DNA from: Tritrichomonas foetus | Lineage: Eukaryota; Parabasalia; Tritrichomonadida; Tritrichomonadidae | Direction of reading: 5' to 3' | Assembly: GCA_001839685.1 (NCBI GenBank) | Contig: MLAK01000716.1 | Coordinates: forward strand, 120,727 to 184,726 | DNA length: 64,000 nt | Shown here: positions 27,539-38,248 of the stretch, one piece after another | Layout of the letters: the number at the start of each line of letters is the position of its first letter | Numbering within the stretch: the first letter of the stretch is position 1 | Position numbers and translations under genes: made by a program | Notes under the pieces: model-generated | Database searches by the model: none | Told to the model about the DNA's origin: nothing | The model's input: only the letters and a program-made list of their open reading frames with translations

Positions 27539-28846
27539 ATGGAAAATCATCATTTTCTCAATGATTCCAAAGTCACTACATCTTCGATTTATTTCCAAGG
27601 CATTTTTACCAAAGGCGAAGCAAGTAAAATTTTAGGCTCCTGCTTAATTCTTTGGATTTTCGCATTAATCATGTCATTCAAAACTCCAAGGCTTGTCAGA
27701 GAATCAGGACTCTTTTATCCATATACGCCGGAAAATACCGAAACTTCTTACAATTTATCATTCAAATTCAAACCCCTTTCATATTATCATCGATTTATGC
27801 ATGTCGAAACCTCGTTTGTCAGACATCACGAAGGCAAATTACCAGAAAAAGAATTAGTCAATCACGTAACCGAATGGGTTTCCTACGGAAAAGAGAATTT
27901 GTTGGTATATAATTTAACGGAAAAAAATTATACGCAAAAAATTCATTTTGCTGAAAATGACTTTGCTGGATCGAATAACACTTTCTTTATAAATGATTTT
28001 CGGTTCTATAATTTCGCTGAGGTCAATTTTATCTATCAAACAGACTTCTCTGAAATTGCTGGATTTAATATTTATTATTCACATGGAAATTATAATATTC
28101 AATGTTTCCTTGAAGTTGTTCGACTTTCTTTAGTTTTATGTGTTGTATTTTCCACACTTTCATATCATCAACTGATTACAGAAATTAAAGAATCAAGCAC
28201 CTTCAGAAAAACAACTTTCCTGCTTGGAATTTTAGGTGTTTTATCTCTTAACCCATTTACTTTATTTTTAAGATATCCAATTCTTAATCTTTTGACACCA
28301 ATTTTAGAAGGGCTCTTTTTACTATATTTTAGAGTGTATTCTTTATATATATTGAATTTATACTCATCAAGTGATAATTCTATCTCATTTATTGAAAAAA
28401 TCTTCAAATTATATATATATATTTATTCAGTTTTAGAAATCAAGGAGATTTATAATCAAGTTCTTCCATTTTATCATTATAAATCAGATGCTTTTGAAAA
28501 AACACCATTTAGTTGGATAATCATCTTAATGAGCTTTATTTATGGAGTTGTTGGATTTCTTTATCTTTTCAAAATATATCGTTCGCATAAAAGTAATGTT
28601 CCCTTTCACTTCAATTGGTCATTTAGCGTTACATTCTTCGTTTTCACATTAACAGTGTTTACCACAATGCTAGTGAACTCTGTTTTCAATGCCATATTAA
28701 TTAGACCCATAGGAAATTCAGTGATGCCGTCTTTATTGTATCATTTCACATATATTCTTGCTTTATTAGTGTTCCAACATATTGCATGTACTCATGATAG
28801 TGAAATTGAAAGATTTGTCTCGAAGAAAACTTTTTTATTATTTTAA
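27539..28846 (+). CDS. Multispan membrane protein, Wntless/TMEM181-like layout
   Basis: The 435-residue protein has one hydrophobic segment near residue 30-48, a luminal/extracellular domain of about 145 residues with N-glycosylation sequons (NLS, NLT, NYT, NNT), and then about seven membrane helices to the C terminus. This one-plus-seven arrangement with a beta-rich luminal domain is what GOLD-domain seven-helix proteins (TMEM181, Wntless) show; such proteins act as cargo or trafficking receptors. The family call is tentative because it relies on topology only. Intact frame. Confidence 0.45.
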   Translation: MENHHFLNDSKVTTSSIYFQGIFTKGEASKILGSCLILWIFALIMSFKTPRLVRESGLFYPYTPENTETSYNLSFKFKPLSYYHRFMHVETSFVRHHEGKLPEKELVNHVTEWVSYGKENLLVYNLTEKNYTQKIHFAENDFAGSNNTFFINDFRFYNFAEVNFIYQTDFSEIAGFNIYYSHGNYNIQCFLEVVRLSLVLCVVFSTLSYHQLITEIKESSTFRKTTFLLGILGVLSLNPFTLFLRYPILNLLTPILEGLFLLYFRVYSLYILNLYSSSDNSISFIEKIFKLYIYIYSVLEIKEIYNQVLPFYHYKSDAFEKTPFSWIIILMSFIYGVVGFLYLFKIYRSHKSNVPFHFNWSFSVTFFVFTLTVFTTMLVNSVFNAILIRPIGNSVMPSLLYHFTYILALLVFQHIACTHDSEIERFVSKKTFLLF

Positions 28847-29664
28847 ATCAAAATACTGAAATGTAATTTTTGCACAAAAAAATACTTGACAATATTATTC
28901 TTTTTGACAAAAATGAAATGATCATATTTGTATGAAAGTATCTCCCCTCACTCGATCAATGAATTGTCAGGAAGAGAGACCAATGTTTGAGTCTCACCAA
29001 TCTATTAGGAATATATTTTGATTCTCAATTGTTGAACTTGTTAAAAATCGGAGTCGAATGAAAGCATTTTTAAAAAGTCAATGAGAATTTACTCAAACAT
29101 TAATACATCCAAAGAATGTTTTAATATGAAAAATTAGAGAAATAAATGGCCGTGTTTTTATTCTTTCAATATAATTCTATTTATATATAATCTATGAATG
29201 TTTGAAATCAATGGAACTTGCAGAAAATAAATTGAGAAATTTCCTGATAAAAGAAAAGAAAAAAACATATTGGAAAAAATGAAGAACCTAATTGGAAACA
29301 AATACTAAAAATTTTGTTTTTATGGAAATTCATAGCGAGTTAGTCAAAATATTTTCATACTTTCGCCTCTGTATTTAATCATAATTGTATTTTACATTTC
29401 CAACATTATCAGGAAAGAATAGAAGTTAATAATTAATTTTACATTAAAGCTAAAGTATTTTGATTAATTTTTGATTTGTTTTTCTAATTTTATGTTTTAG
29501 GTATCAATCGTTTATTATGGAGATGATTTTCTCCCTCCCTATTTATAAGCATTACTTGTTTATTTTCATTCAATATTTTTCACATCAAAATTCCAAATTT
29601 TTAACTTTTTCAATATATATGATTCATTACAGAATTCAAAAATTTAACTGAAGTATTCAAAACA
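28847..29664. other. Intergenic, no feature recognised
   Basis: About 820 A/T-rich bases. Short imperfect inverted sequences exist near 28940-29010 but none is convincing. Confidence 0.5.
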
Positions 29665-31254
29665 ATGCTTCTACTCTTTTGGCTCCCCTTCTTTTCGTTA
29701 AGTTATAAAGCAAGAGAGCAAAATAGAATAGCCAGCCAATCTAATCAAAATGTCAACTCGTTAAACGATAAGTCTCATAATAATAATTATCACAATGAAA
29801 ACTTACTCCGTTTCAGAGGACAAAAAACGAACGTAGACGATAAGCCATCAATGAAAAATCGATATTTACTGAACTTGGCCGGTTTCAAGCTCCCCAAATA
29901 TCTAAACGATTATGAAACGAAACCATTCGAAGGCGACCTTCAAAAAAACAAAAAAGTGACTAATCCGAATTACAGAAATCGAAACAGCGATTTTGAAGAT
30001 GAAATCGAAGCTGATCAGTTTTATTATCCAAAAGCACGCCGATACAATCCATCACAAACGCCAAAACCTCTTCTTAGAAACAGAGAAGACAAAATCGATG
30101 ACAATGATGATGACGGCTTATCCGCATGGGAAAAAATGAATAGGAGAGATCAAAATAATAATAAAAACAACAACAACAACAATAATAAAAAAGAAGAACC
30201 TAAAAATGATGATGATGAACTTTTCCCATACTGGAAAAAGAAGCCAACTGCTACACCTGCCCCTGTGAAAGATAATAAAAAAGAAGAAAATGATGATGAT
30301 GAATACATTCATTACTGGAAGAGGAAACCAACTCAAACTCCAATTCCACCTCGCAAAGATGAAGACAATAAAAAAGAAGAAGAATTCATTCCATACTACA
30401 AGAGGAAACCAACTGCAACACCAGTACCACAAAAAAATAAAGATAAAGAAGAAGAAGAAGAAGATTATCCAGTTCCTTATTGGAAACGAAAACCAACTGC
30501 CACACCAATTCCTAAAAAGGAAGAAAACAAAGATAAAGAGGAGGAAGAAGAAGAAGAATTCATTCCTTACTGGAAAAGGAAGCCAACTGCCACACCAATT
30601 CCACAAAAAGAAAACAACAAAGATGAAGATGAAGATGACATTCCATGGTGGAAGAGGATGAGACCAACTCAGTCTCCAACTCCAATCTCCAAAGAAAATG
30701 ATGAAAAAGAAAAAGACACCGAAAATAAAAAGGATGATGAAAAAATAGACAAAAATGAAAAGAAAGAGAAGACTCCTTCACAGTCACCATCAAACCTACC
30801 AACATTTTCACCAACGCAATCACAAAAGGAAATTCCTTCGCAAACACCAACAAAAGTGCCTGAAAAATCACCATCGCCATCACCAACACAGTCCAATGTT
30901 CTGCCAGCACCATCAAAATCCAATTCTCCATCACCAACACAGTCCAACGCTCCGCCAGCACCATCAAAATCCAATTCGCCATCACCATCAAAATCTAATT
31001 CACCATCACCAACACAGTCCAACGTTCCGCCAGCACGGACAGAAATAAGAAAAGCACTACCTGAAGCACCAAAACCAATAACTCGAACCAAAAAACCACA
31101 GGGAATTACATCAACCGAAGTGGCAATAATTATTTCTATGTTTGCTGGGTCTATTATTGTTCTTTTGATTGGAGGAATTGTATTCTTCTCAGCTGGACCA
31201 TCGGCATTTGGATCTCGTGATGAAGAAATTCTTCTTAACGAAGGATTTTATTAA
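29665..31254 (+). CDS. Repeat-rich type I surface membrane protein
   Basis: The 529-residue protein has a signal peptide (MLLLFWLPFFSLSYKA). It then has six degenerate repeats of 26-31 residues between about 175 and 340, each an acidic/Lys stretch followed by PYWKRKPTATPIP. A mucin-like Pro/Ser/Thr region follows (about 370-470) with four copies of SPSPTQSNxPPAPSKSN or close variants, then one transmembrane helix (about 488-512) and a short acidic tail. The regular Thr-Pro and Ser-Pro sites suggest heavy O-glycosylation or phosphorylation. This is a good candidate for a cell-surface stalk or adhesion protein. No known globular domain; repeats may vary in number between strains. Confidence 0.7.
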   Translation: MLLLFWLPFFSLSYKAREQNRIASQSNQNVNSLNDKSHNNNYHNENLLRFRGQKTNVDDKPSMKNRYLLNLAGFKLPKYLNDYETKPFEGDLQKNKKVTNPNYRNRNSDFEDEIEADQFYYPKARRYNPSQTPKPLLRNREDKIDDNDDDGLSAWEKMNRRDQNNNKNNNNNNNKKEEPKNDDDELFPYWKKKPTATPAPVKDNKKEENDDDEYIHYWKRKPTQTPIPPRKDEDNKKEEEFIPYYKRKPTATPVPQKNKDKEEEEEDYPVPYWKRKPTATPIPKKEENKDKEEEEEEEFIPYWKRKPTATPIPQKENNKDEDEDDIPWWKRMRPTQSPTPISKENDEKEKDTENKKDDEKIDKNEKKEKTPSQSPSNLPTFSPTQSQKEIPSQTPTKVPEKSPSPSPTQSNVLPAPSKSNSPSPTQSNAPPAPSKSNSPSPSKSNSPSPTQSNVPPARTEIRKALPEAPKPITRTKKPQGITSTEVAIIISMFAGSIIVLLIGGIVFFSAGPSAFGSRDEEILLNEGFY

Positions 31255-31461
31255 TAGAATTCTACTTTTTTTATGTTTTTTAAAGTCAATTATGTCTATC
31301 TACATGTTTACAATTAATTTGAATCATGATTTTAATTCTTTTTATTGACTTTTTCATCATTTCCAAAATTCGAAAAACCAATATTGATCAAATCATATTT
31401 TGAGAAAAAAAAATAAAGATAAAACATAGAGGTTATAAATTAGTAATGATCATCAGATTTT

Positions 31462-31884
31462 TTATTTCAAGGATGTGGCGCTGGAGCTACGTGTAGCACC
31501 GACACCAGCTTTACTGTGCTTAACAATTTTCTTGGCCATTGAGAAATCAGCAAGAACGTGTCCGATCATTTCTGGCTTGATTTGGACTTCGACGAATTCC
31601 TTACCATTGTAGATTCCGATCACGTTATCGACGAATTCTGGAAGGACAACCATTGATCTGAGATGTGTCTTGACGACAGCTGGGCGTTCACCTGGGCCCT
31701 TAACTGCATCACGGGCAGCCTTAAGCTTTTTGATGAGATGAACATGTTTGACACCGAATTCGCGAGCGATAAAACGACGGCGTTGTGTGCTGAGGAGTTT
31801 GACGAACTCTGGGATTTCCATAGCCTTGAGGTCATCAAGGGTCTTACCGCGGAATGTGTAGTTTCTTTGTGCGAATTTGGACAT
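31462..31884 (-). CDS. RPS15: 40S ribosomal protein uS19 (S15)
   Basis: The 140-residue protein matches eukaryotic uS19 in length and sequence: RGKTLDDLK near the N terminus, the basic stretch STQRRRF, and the C-terminal core with GIYNGKEFVEVQIKPEMIGH. It sits in the head of the small subunit and contacts the decoding region. The upstream sequence carries the ribosomal-type promoter found at the other two ribosomal-protein genes here. Intact. Confidence 0.95.
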   Translation of the reverse strand: MSKFAQRNYTFRGKTLDDLKAMEIPEFVKLLSTQRRRFIAREFGVKHVHLIKKLKAARDAVKGPGERPAVVKTHLRSMVVLPEFVDNVIGIYNGKEFVEVQIKPEMIGHVLADFSMAKKIVKHSKAGVGATRSSSATSLK

Positions 31885-31888
31885 TAGT

Positions 31889-31911
31889 AGAAAAGGCTGA
31901 CCAAAACCGTT
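31889..31911 (-). promoter_or_regulatory. Ribosomal-protein promoter motifs of uS19
   Basis: On the minus strand CGGTTTTGGTCAGCCTTTTC lies about 7 bases before the ATG. It combines a Myb-like CGGTT box with a CCTTTT core motif, as described for trichomonad core promoters. The same pair precedes the eL40 and eS28 genes. Confidence 0.65.
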
Positions 31912-32377
31912 TTTCGTTAAATAAAGGTGAATTTGAAATTTCCTAAACGGTCACTCCAGCAATTTTTTGGTTACTATAATTATCTTATTTTCCATATTTT
32001 TATTAAGTTAAATGATTTAAAATTTAAATTATTATAGAAATGCATCATTTTTTTAGGTGATTATTCCAATAACAAAAATGATAGAATTCACGAACATAAA
32101 ATTTTTACAAATAATTACAATAAAGTTGATTCCAGAAGCATTTTGTTCAATAATAATCAGTTTGTTCGATATAAATTCAAAGATAAGATTCAATGAAAAT
32201 ATGGTTGATGAATTTTCTCCATGGTTCTTTGCATAAATGAAATATACATGATTTATTTCCAGAATTATCAGTAATTTACGTTTCTAATGAATAATATATT
32301 TTCAATTGGAAATAATATCAAAATTGCGGGTTTTTGGAATAAACGGTCGAGTTCTTAACGGTTATAATACATAAATC
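31912..32377. other. Divergent intergenic region
   Basis: About 470 A/T-rich bases between uS19 and the BTB-like gene. Near the right-hand start lie AACGGTC and AACGGTT boxes (32341-32364) resembling Myb sites. Confidence 0.5.
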
Positions 32378-33949
32378 ATGAGCAAAGTACATCGATCTCC
32401 AAAAACATTCACTCCCGACAACACATTTACTCTCTATATGGGTAAGGCACGCTATATCTTCGAAGGCGATATCTTTGCAAAGATGTCTAAAAAATGCGCA
32501 AGATTAGTTCGTCAAGGAATTCACCAAGGAACAATCATGAAGAAAATCAGACAAGATACATTTGAAGCATTTATTGCTGCTTGTCAATTGCAGCCATTCA
32601 AAGTTTCAGCCGCCAATGCATACGAACTTTTGGATCTTGCTATTGATTGGATGGTTCCTTCACTCGAAAAATTCGCAAATGACTTCATAAAATCAAAAGA
32701 CCTTCCACCGCCACCGCCGATTGATTATCTTGAGGTCCTGAAGGATCATTGCAATTTGAAGATTCAAGACATCAACGATATTCGAGCTGTTGCTGCCATT
32801 ATTAACAAGGCATTAGTTGATGCACGTTTCGCCTCACTTCCGCCAGAAATCATCTTCCAAACAATATTAACGGCCGACCCACATACAATCGATCAACAGT
32901 TACTTGTCAATTTTGTATTGTCCATGTTCGATAAAAAGCAGTCCACGGCAGTTCCCCAAACTTTACAGATGGATTTCGATTTATTAAATAATGAGCAAAA
33001 AGATAAAGTTTTCTTCTCAAAGAAAATGCATGAACAAAATATCAACTTTTTCGTCGCTTGGTCCCTCAGTGCCGCCCGCAATAGAGCCGAGCGCGATCTC
33101 CAGGAAAATTATACAAAATTCCATCAAGATTTCGGCGAATTATATGAATCTCTCAAAAAGGCAAATCGAACTTCCCGCAATAAACTTAAGAAAATCCACG
33201 AGCAGGAAATTGCAGATATGAATGCCCTCATTGCCAAACAGAAGAAAGAAATTGAAGACCTGATCGAGCAAGCACGCGAAGAAGACAAAAGATTTGATGA
33301 GGACGAATATGATCATCAGGAGCAACTTGAAAAGATGAGAGAAGAGCTTCAAAAGATTGAAGAAATTGGACAAGAATGCAACCTTGGATCGCCTGGCGCA
33401 GCTTCGCAAGTCAAGGCGGTTGTCAAAGAACAGATTAACCAATTGAGGGAAGACTTGGACAAGCAAATTCAAGGTGTCCGTGATGTCAATGAACAAAACC
33501 TCAAGAAGATCTTTGACGAATTAATGCATCCAATTGAAGAATTCAGAAAAGTTATCACAGATTTGTTTGGAAAATCAGATCAAATGACTGATTCAATTGA
33601 AGATCTCAAGAATACAATCACAACGATGAAGGCAACGCTTACTGCCAAAATCGTTAGAGACAAACTCAGATGCGACAAATTCATCCGTGCAACAGATGAT
33701 CGATTCAAGTTATTCAAGACTAAGCCACCAATTTGGGGACTTTCGCCGAAACAGGTCGAAGATTCAGAACAGTTCATTCTTGGTCTTGAAGAGAGACTTG
33801 ATCAACTTTGCCCAATTCGTGGTAATCAACAATGCAGCCCACCACAGACTCCAATGGCGATGATGATGAGTCGTAATAACGATCCTCTCAATCTTGAAAA
33901 GGATACCGAATTTGCTACTCTTCCTCTTAGCCCAACCAAGTCTCCATAA
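32378..33949 (+). CDS. BTB-like/coiled-coil protein
   Basis: The 523-residue protein has an N-terminal BTB/POZ-like region of about 110 residues (TFTLYMGKARYIFEGDIFAKMS, then YELLDLAIDWMVPSLEKF), a helical BACK-like part, and from about residue 230 a long coiled coil. It ends in a Pro-rich tail with TPMAMMM. BTB domains dimerise and often recruit Cul3 ubiquitin ligase; whether this one does is unknown. Trichomonads carry many such proteins. Intact, ATG directly after AAATC. Confidence 0.65.
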   Translation: MSKVHRSPKTFTPDNTFTLYMGKARYIFEGDIFAKMSKKCARLVRQGIHQGTIMKKIRQDTFEAFIAACQLQPFKVSAANAYELLDLAIDWMVPSLEKFANDFIKSKDLPPPPPIDYLEVLKDHCNLKIQDINDIRAVAAIINKALVDARFASLPPEIIFQTILTADPHTIDQQLLVNFVLSMFDKKQSTAVPQTLQMDFDLLNNEQKDKVFFSKKMHEQNINFFVAWSLSAARNRAERDLQENYTKFHQDFGELYESLKKANRTSRNKLKKIHEQEIADMNALIAKQKKEIEDLIEQAREEDKRFDEDEYDHQEQLEKMREELQKIEEIGQECNLGSPGAASQVKAVVKEQINQLREDLDKQIQGVRDVNEQNLKKIFDELMHPIEEFRKVITDLFGKSDQMTDSIEDLKNTITTMKATLTAKIVRDKLRCDKFIRATDDRFKLFKTKPPIWGLSPKQVEDSEQFILGLEERLDQLCPIRGNQQCSPPQTPMAMMMSRNNDPLNLEKDTEFATLPLSPTKSP

Positions 33950-34385
33950 ATTTGATATGAATATCTTAATACGAAAAAAAAAAAATATTTAATAAACTTT
34001 TCAGTGATGCCTTATAAATTGCTGCTTTATCGCTTTTTAATCATTTCATATCATTTTTAAGTGACTGGTGCTTCGTGATGTGATAATTTACATTGTGAAG
34101 TGAAGATTTGATAAGTTTATGGCGGAATTGTTATGTTTACAAAAGCGGTTTTCATTTCTTCTCAAATATGATTTTGATGTGCCTTATATTTCTTGAAGAA
34201 ACATGCTTGGGTTTTTGAAGAAAACCAACAATAATCAGATTCATCCAAATATCCATCGAGCATCAGCGCCGAAAACAGAAAGGGCTCCAACAGAAGGAAA
34301 ATCTTATATTTCGAAATATGTATTTTTTGGTTTCTAACGTCAGTGCGAAGAACTTCAGAAGTTAGATATTGAATATGCATCATTA
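33950..34385. other. Intergenic, no feature recognised
   Basis: About 435 A/T-rich bases. The following gene has GCATCATTAATG, an initiator overlapping its start. Confidence 0.5.
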
Positions 34386-35711
34386 ATGTCGAAGATGAAT
34401 GACTCAAAAAGTGCTTTAGCCTCTCAACAAAACATCACAGCTAATATTACAGCGAAAACTTCAGCAATGTCGCCGGAATGTGAATCAGTCAGTGATAAAT
34501 TCTCTATGTTTAGTAGTTGCCTCTCCAAAACACGAGCCAAAATCGAAATACTCGAAAATGATATCCAAAAAATATCAAGCATCATTTCCGAAAATCGGGC
34601 ACAAATGGATAAAACTCGATCGGATACTTCACAAAAAGCTGATGAGATGAAAGAAGTTGATGAACATATTACATATTTAAGGGGGGAATGTGATTCATTA
34701 AAAGAAGAAATCAAAAACTTCTCCAAAGACTTAGAAAGTGAGAAATGTTTTATTAATGAATTTTCAAGCACAAATGGAGTCATCCAGAATTCAATTTCCA
34801 AAAATAAAGATATGATAGAAATAATTAATCAAAAACTCATAGAACAAAATGAAATTTTTCAAACTAAGAAAAATGATTTTTCTTCACAACAAGACACAGA
34901 AAAGAGAAACAAAGAAGAAAAATCTAAAATCTTGAATTCAATTCAAAATATTGATTTGGAAATCGAATTATTAAGTAACAAAATTGAAACATTAAAAAAA
35001 GACATTTCTGAAAAAGATAATAAACGATTTAATTCACGACAAGAAGCGCTTGATTATGAAAGGTTGATGATTCCCATTAAACAAAATTTAAATGAAGCAT
35101 CAAATAAAAATGATAGTATTCAAAATCAGTTAAATTTAATAAAATCATCACAAAATGACTTAAATACCGAAATTGAATCACTAAAACGGGAAATAACAAA
35201 TCATCAAATCCAAAAGACAGAAAATGAAGCAAAATTACAAAGTGAAGTGATGCTTCAAGCAAGATTAAAAGGTGAAAACCAAGCTAATTCACTTCGCCTC
35301 ATGGAAGCTGATAAAAATTGCAGCCGAATAGAAAATGAAATTAGAAATTTGAAAAATGAACTTTCAAAAATTAAAGAAGAGCAAATGAGTTTGCAAACAC
35401 AATTAGTTAATAAATTTGGTGAAGCCAAAAATTTGCTTGCTGATGATGATACTTTGATTGGTCAATTAAAGTCTGAAATTAATGAAATTAAAGTGAAAAT
35501 TGATCTTGTGAAAAACAAACAAAATGCAAGTAAAATGCTGCAGCAACATATAAAGAAGACTGAAGAAGAAATTCACTCATTTTCTTCACAGATCCAAAAT
35601 GAGGTGGCAATGGCACAAAAATCATTCCAAAAGTCGACGCAACAACAACATACAATCATTCCAACTTTCCAAAAGGCAACAGGAAGAGGGAGAATTCTAC
35701 AACTTGATTAA
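34386..35711 (+). CDS. Long coiled-coil protein, unknown
   Basis: A 441-residue protein that is coiled coil from about residue 40 to 415 (Lys/Glu/Asn/Gln/Leu heptads), with short low-complexity ends. The C-terminal tail KATGRGRILQLD is basic and glycine-containing. No motor, kinase or membrane part. It could be a cytoskeletal (costa, axostyle) or tether protein, but the sequence does not say. The ATG sits in the initiator context TCATTAATG. Confidence 0.65.
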   Translation: MSKMNDSKSALASQQNITANITAKTSAMSPECESVSDKFSMFSSCLSKTRAKIEILENDIQKISSIISENRAQMDKTRSDTSQKADEMKEVDEHITYLRGECDSLKEEIKNFSKDLESEKCFINEFSSTNGVIQNSISKNKDMIEIINQKLIEQNEIFQTKKNDFSSQQDTEKRNKEEKSKILNSIQNIDLEIELLSNKIETLKKDISEKDNKRFNSRQEALDYERLMIPIKQNLNEASNKNDSIQNQLNLIKSSQNDLNTEIESLKREITNHQIQKTENEAKLQSEVMLQARLKGENQANSLRLMEADKNCSRIENEIRNLKNELSKIKEEQMSLQTQLVNKFGEAKNLLADDDTLIGQLKSEINEIKVKIDLVKNKQNASKMLQQHIKKTEEEIHSFSSQIQNEVAMAQKSFQKSTQQQHTIIPTFQKATGRGRILQLD

Positions 35712-37077
35712 ATAAAAAACCAATTTTATTCATTCTTCTTTTTAATGCTTCTTCTTATATCTCTATCTTCATTCTTTGTCTTATGCTTTACTTTTTCCTA
35801 TAAGATTTATTGAATTGTTTAAAAAATAGGAATTGATCCATAGTTTTGTGTTTTCATTAATATATATTTACTTTTTTGATCATGAACCAGAGATAATTTT
35901 TTATTAGAATTCCGTAATTCATCCAATATACATATATTATATTCGAATCATAAAGAAAAACTCTAACAAAAGGTAGGAATTAATTATTAGTTGCCAATCT
36001 CATATCGGAAACTGAAACCTATCCATGATTGAGAATCTTTTTATTTTTATTATTGAACATTATTCTTTGATAAATTGTTTTATCATGCTGAGTAATATAT
36101 TTGTTGTAGTTTTCTTGATGAAAAGAGATAGCATAACTACATTGATGGATTGACAATGATGAACATAGAATCCTATACTTTCACATTTTGTCGATGCAAA
36201 TAATTTCAAAATTCATTTCCAACTTCTTGTTACAATAAACATGAATTGAAATCGCGATTTTACTAGAGTTGTCACATCTCTTGTAAATTATTATTAACAT
36301 GTGGATTTGAATCCACATGTTATTAGAAGATTATGCTTTCCAACATTTGTTAACACCCCAAAAAAGAGTTTTTTTCTTATTGTCATTTCAAGTTTTCATG
36401 TATGTTTATGAATTAATCACTTTGAAGTCAAAGTTCCAAAGGGCATTTGGAATTTGAAAAATCCCAACATTAATATTAATGCCATACACAGAATGCCAAT
36501 ACTACTATTCATTGTTCTTGATATTTCACGTGGCAAGATTCAAAGGTTATATAGAGATTGTTTAATATTTTGTTAAATAATAAAATTGGTATTATTGACG
36601 TATGTCGAATTTTCTATGTTATTCATCATTTTTGCCTTTCGTTGATAAATGGTATTAATAAAAATGTCACAATATTACACTTCTTAATGCCAGTATTTAA
36701 TGGAATGACTGATGTCCATCATTTACTTCAAAAAAACTTGATAAATTATTGAAAAAGGTCATAAAAACCTTTATTTACTGAATAAAAAGTAATGGAATAG
36801 GTGAATGACATCTAAAGTTTACACCAATTATCTTGAAAAGTTTTATCATGGACTAAAATTGTAAAGAAATATATTCAGAAAAGAAGCTAAATCAGAAAAG
36901 AAGTAAAATCAGAAAAGAAGTAAAATCAGAAAAGAAGTAAAATCAGAAAAGAAGTTAAATCAGAAAAGAAGTAAAATTAGAAAAGAAGTAAAAAAATAGA
37001 GTTACCATAATTCAAATAGTTTACAGAATCTAACATAATATAACATACAACACATAACAAAAAAAAAGTCTATCAGA
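35712..37077. other. Long intergenic region
   Basis: About 1.37 kb, A/T-rich, with the 17-bp tandem array at 36875-36993 and no convincing gene; a 64-codon open frame at 36558 lacks support. Confidence 0.5.
36875..36993. repeat. 17-bp tandem array, seven units
   Basis: TCAGAAAAGAAGTAAAA repeats seven times without gaps (starts 36875, 36892, 36909, 36926, 36943, 36960, 36977), with one or two changes per unit. It lies 85 bases after the downstream end of a minus-strand gene. Confidence 0.9.
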
Positions 37078-37560
37078 TTAATCAAATCTTCTTCGAGGCT
37101 TTGGTGGATTTAAGAGCCCGGGGGCTTTCCGAAGCATTGGCAATTCATTTTTGCGAAGAGGATAAACTACTTTTTTTTCGCGTATTTCCGATCGGCTTCC
37201 TCCTTCAATTTTATTTTTATAAAGTGCTTCATTCTCTTTCTGAATCTCCCTTAATGCAATATTTGGAAGCCCACGAGATTTGGGCCTGATTCGTTCTGGT
37301 TGAAGTTTATGCGATATCTTTTTAATCGTTGATTCCCAGTCAAACAAGACGTTGTTGAAATTTGACGGTTTTACGGTAACTTGTAGTTGACGTGGAAACG
37401 AGTTTGTCGGTTGGGTTTTCAGCGAATTGTGTGATTCAAATTCGTCGATTTCATTGTCGAAGTAGCTGTCGATTGGTCTGCGTAAGAAGTCTTCAATTTG
37501 ATCATCAATTGGATCACCGAAAATTGTCGAATTAAAACGCTTGGTTGATTTTTTCGTCAT
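37078..37560 (-). CDS. Small basic protein, unknown
   Basis: A 160-residue, hydrophilic, mostly disordered-looking protein with an acidic N-terminal third (DPIDDQIEDFLRR and following) and a basic Pro-rich C terminus (GLLNPPKPRRRFD). A short helix lies near residues 100-115. No recognised domain, no signal peptide or membrane span. The ATG begins MTKKSTKRF; there are no earlier in-frame starts. Confidence 0.6.
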   Translation of the reverse strand: MTKKSTKRFNSTIFGDPIDDQIEDFLRRPIDSYFDNEIDEFESHNSLKTQPTNSFPRQLQVTVKPSNFNNVLFDWESTIKKISHKLQPERIRPKSRGLPNIALREIQKENEALYKNKIEGGSRSEIREKKVVYPLRKNELPMLRKAPGLLNPPKPRRRFD

Positions 37561-38248
37561 CGAAAGTTTCGATTCTAATTATAAAGATCTCAGAAAATAA
37601 TTCGTTATTGAAGCTTTTTCTGAATACCCAAATCATGTGATTTTGGGTAAATATCATGATTATTTATGAATATCTAGGCAATATTAAGCTAAAAATACAT
37701 TACAATTTATATTTGAATGATATTTATGAATTATGAAGATGTTATTTGGTACTATTATTTGCTTCCAATTTCTTCACCATATCAATTTGAAAAATCATTT
37801 GACGAACTGTTTCAGTATTTTTCTAGAGACTAACTTTCAAAATATCACTTTGATATTTTAATAAAAATTTTGATGAAAAATGTCTGATTAAAGTCTACAT
37901 TAATTTATTTATTTATTGTTACACTAGTTGTATGATTCAATCCAAATCAACAAATTTATTTGTTATTATAAGAAAAGATTACCACATGCACAAGATTATT
38001 TAGGAAACACCGATCGCTTTTGAGTGGTGAGGTGATTTTTCATATCAAAAATCACCTCTCATTTTTGAAAAGAATTCGCCTCTCAACAGTGAATTGTCAA
38101 TGCAATAAAAGTTGACAAATAATCTTCTGAACAATAATTGTTTTCAATACAGCATTCAAAAAATGAATGAAATCGACTGGACATTGACAATTGGGCTTTT
38201 CTATCGTACGACAATTTGAATACTTTACATCATATCACTCCCAACAAG
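37561..38248. other. Divergent intergenic region with a perfect hairpin
   Basis: About 690 bases. A 12-bp perfect inverted repeat with a 6-base loop lies at 38029-38058. Initiator-like TCATATCACTCCC lies just before the AIP1 start. Confidence 0.6.
38029..38058. repeat. Perfect 12-bp inverted repeat
   Basis: GAGGTGATTTTT, CATATC loop, AAAAATCACCTC. It sits about 190 bases upstream of the AIP1 start. Either a regulatory palindrome or the hairpin of a short transcript. Confidence 0.7.

Noticed and set aside
36398..36495. Possible spliceosomal intron (GTATGT ... ACACAG)
   Set aside because: The branch/3' signal does not match the conserved trichomonad AACACACAG form and there is no coding sequence on either side.
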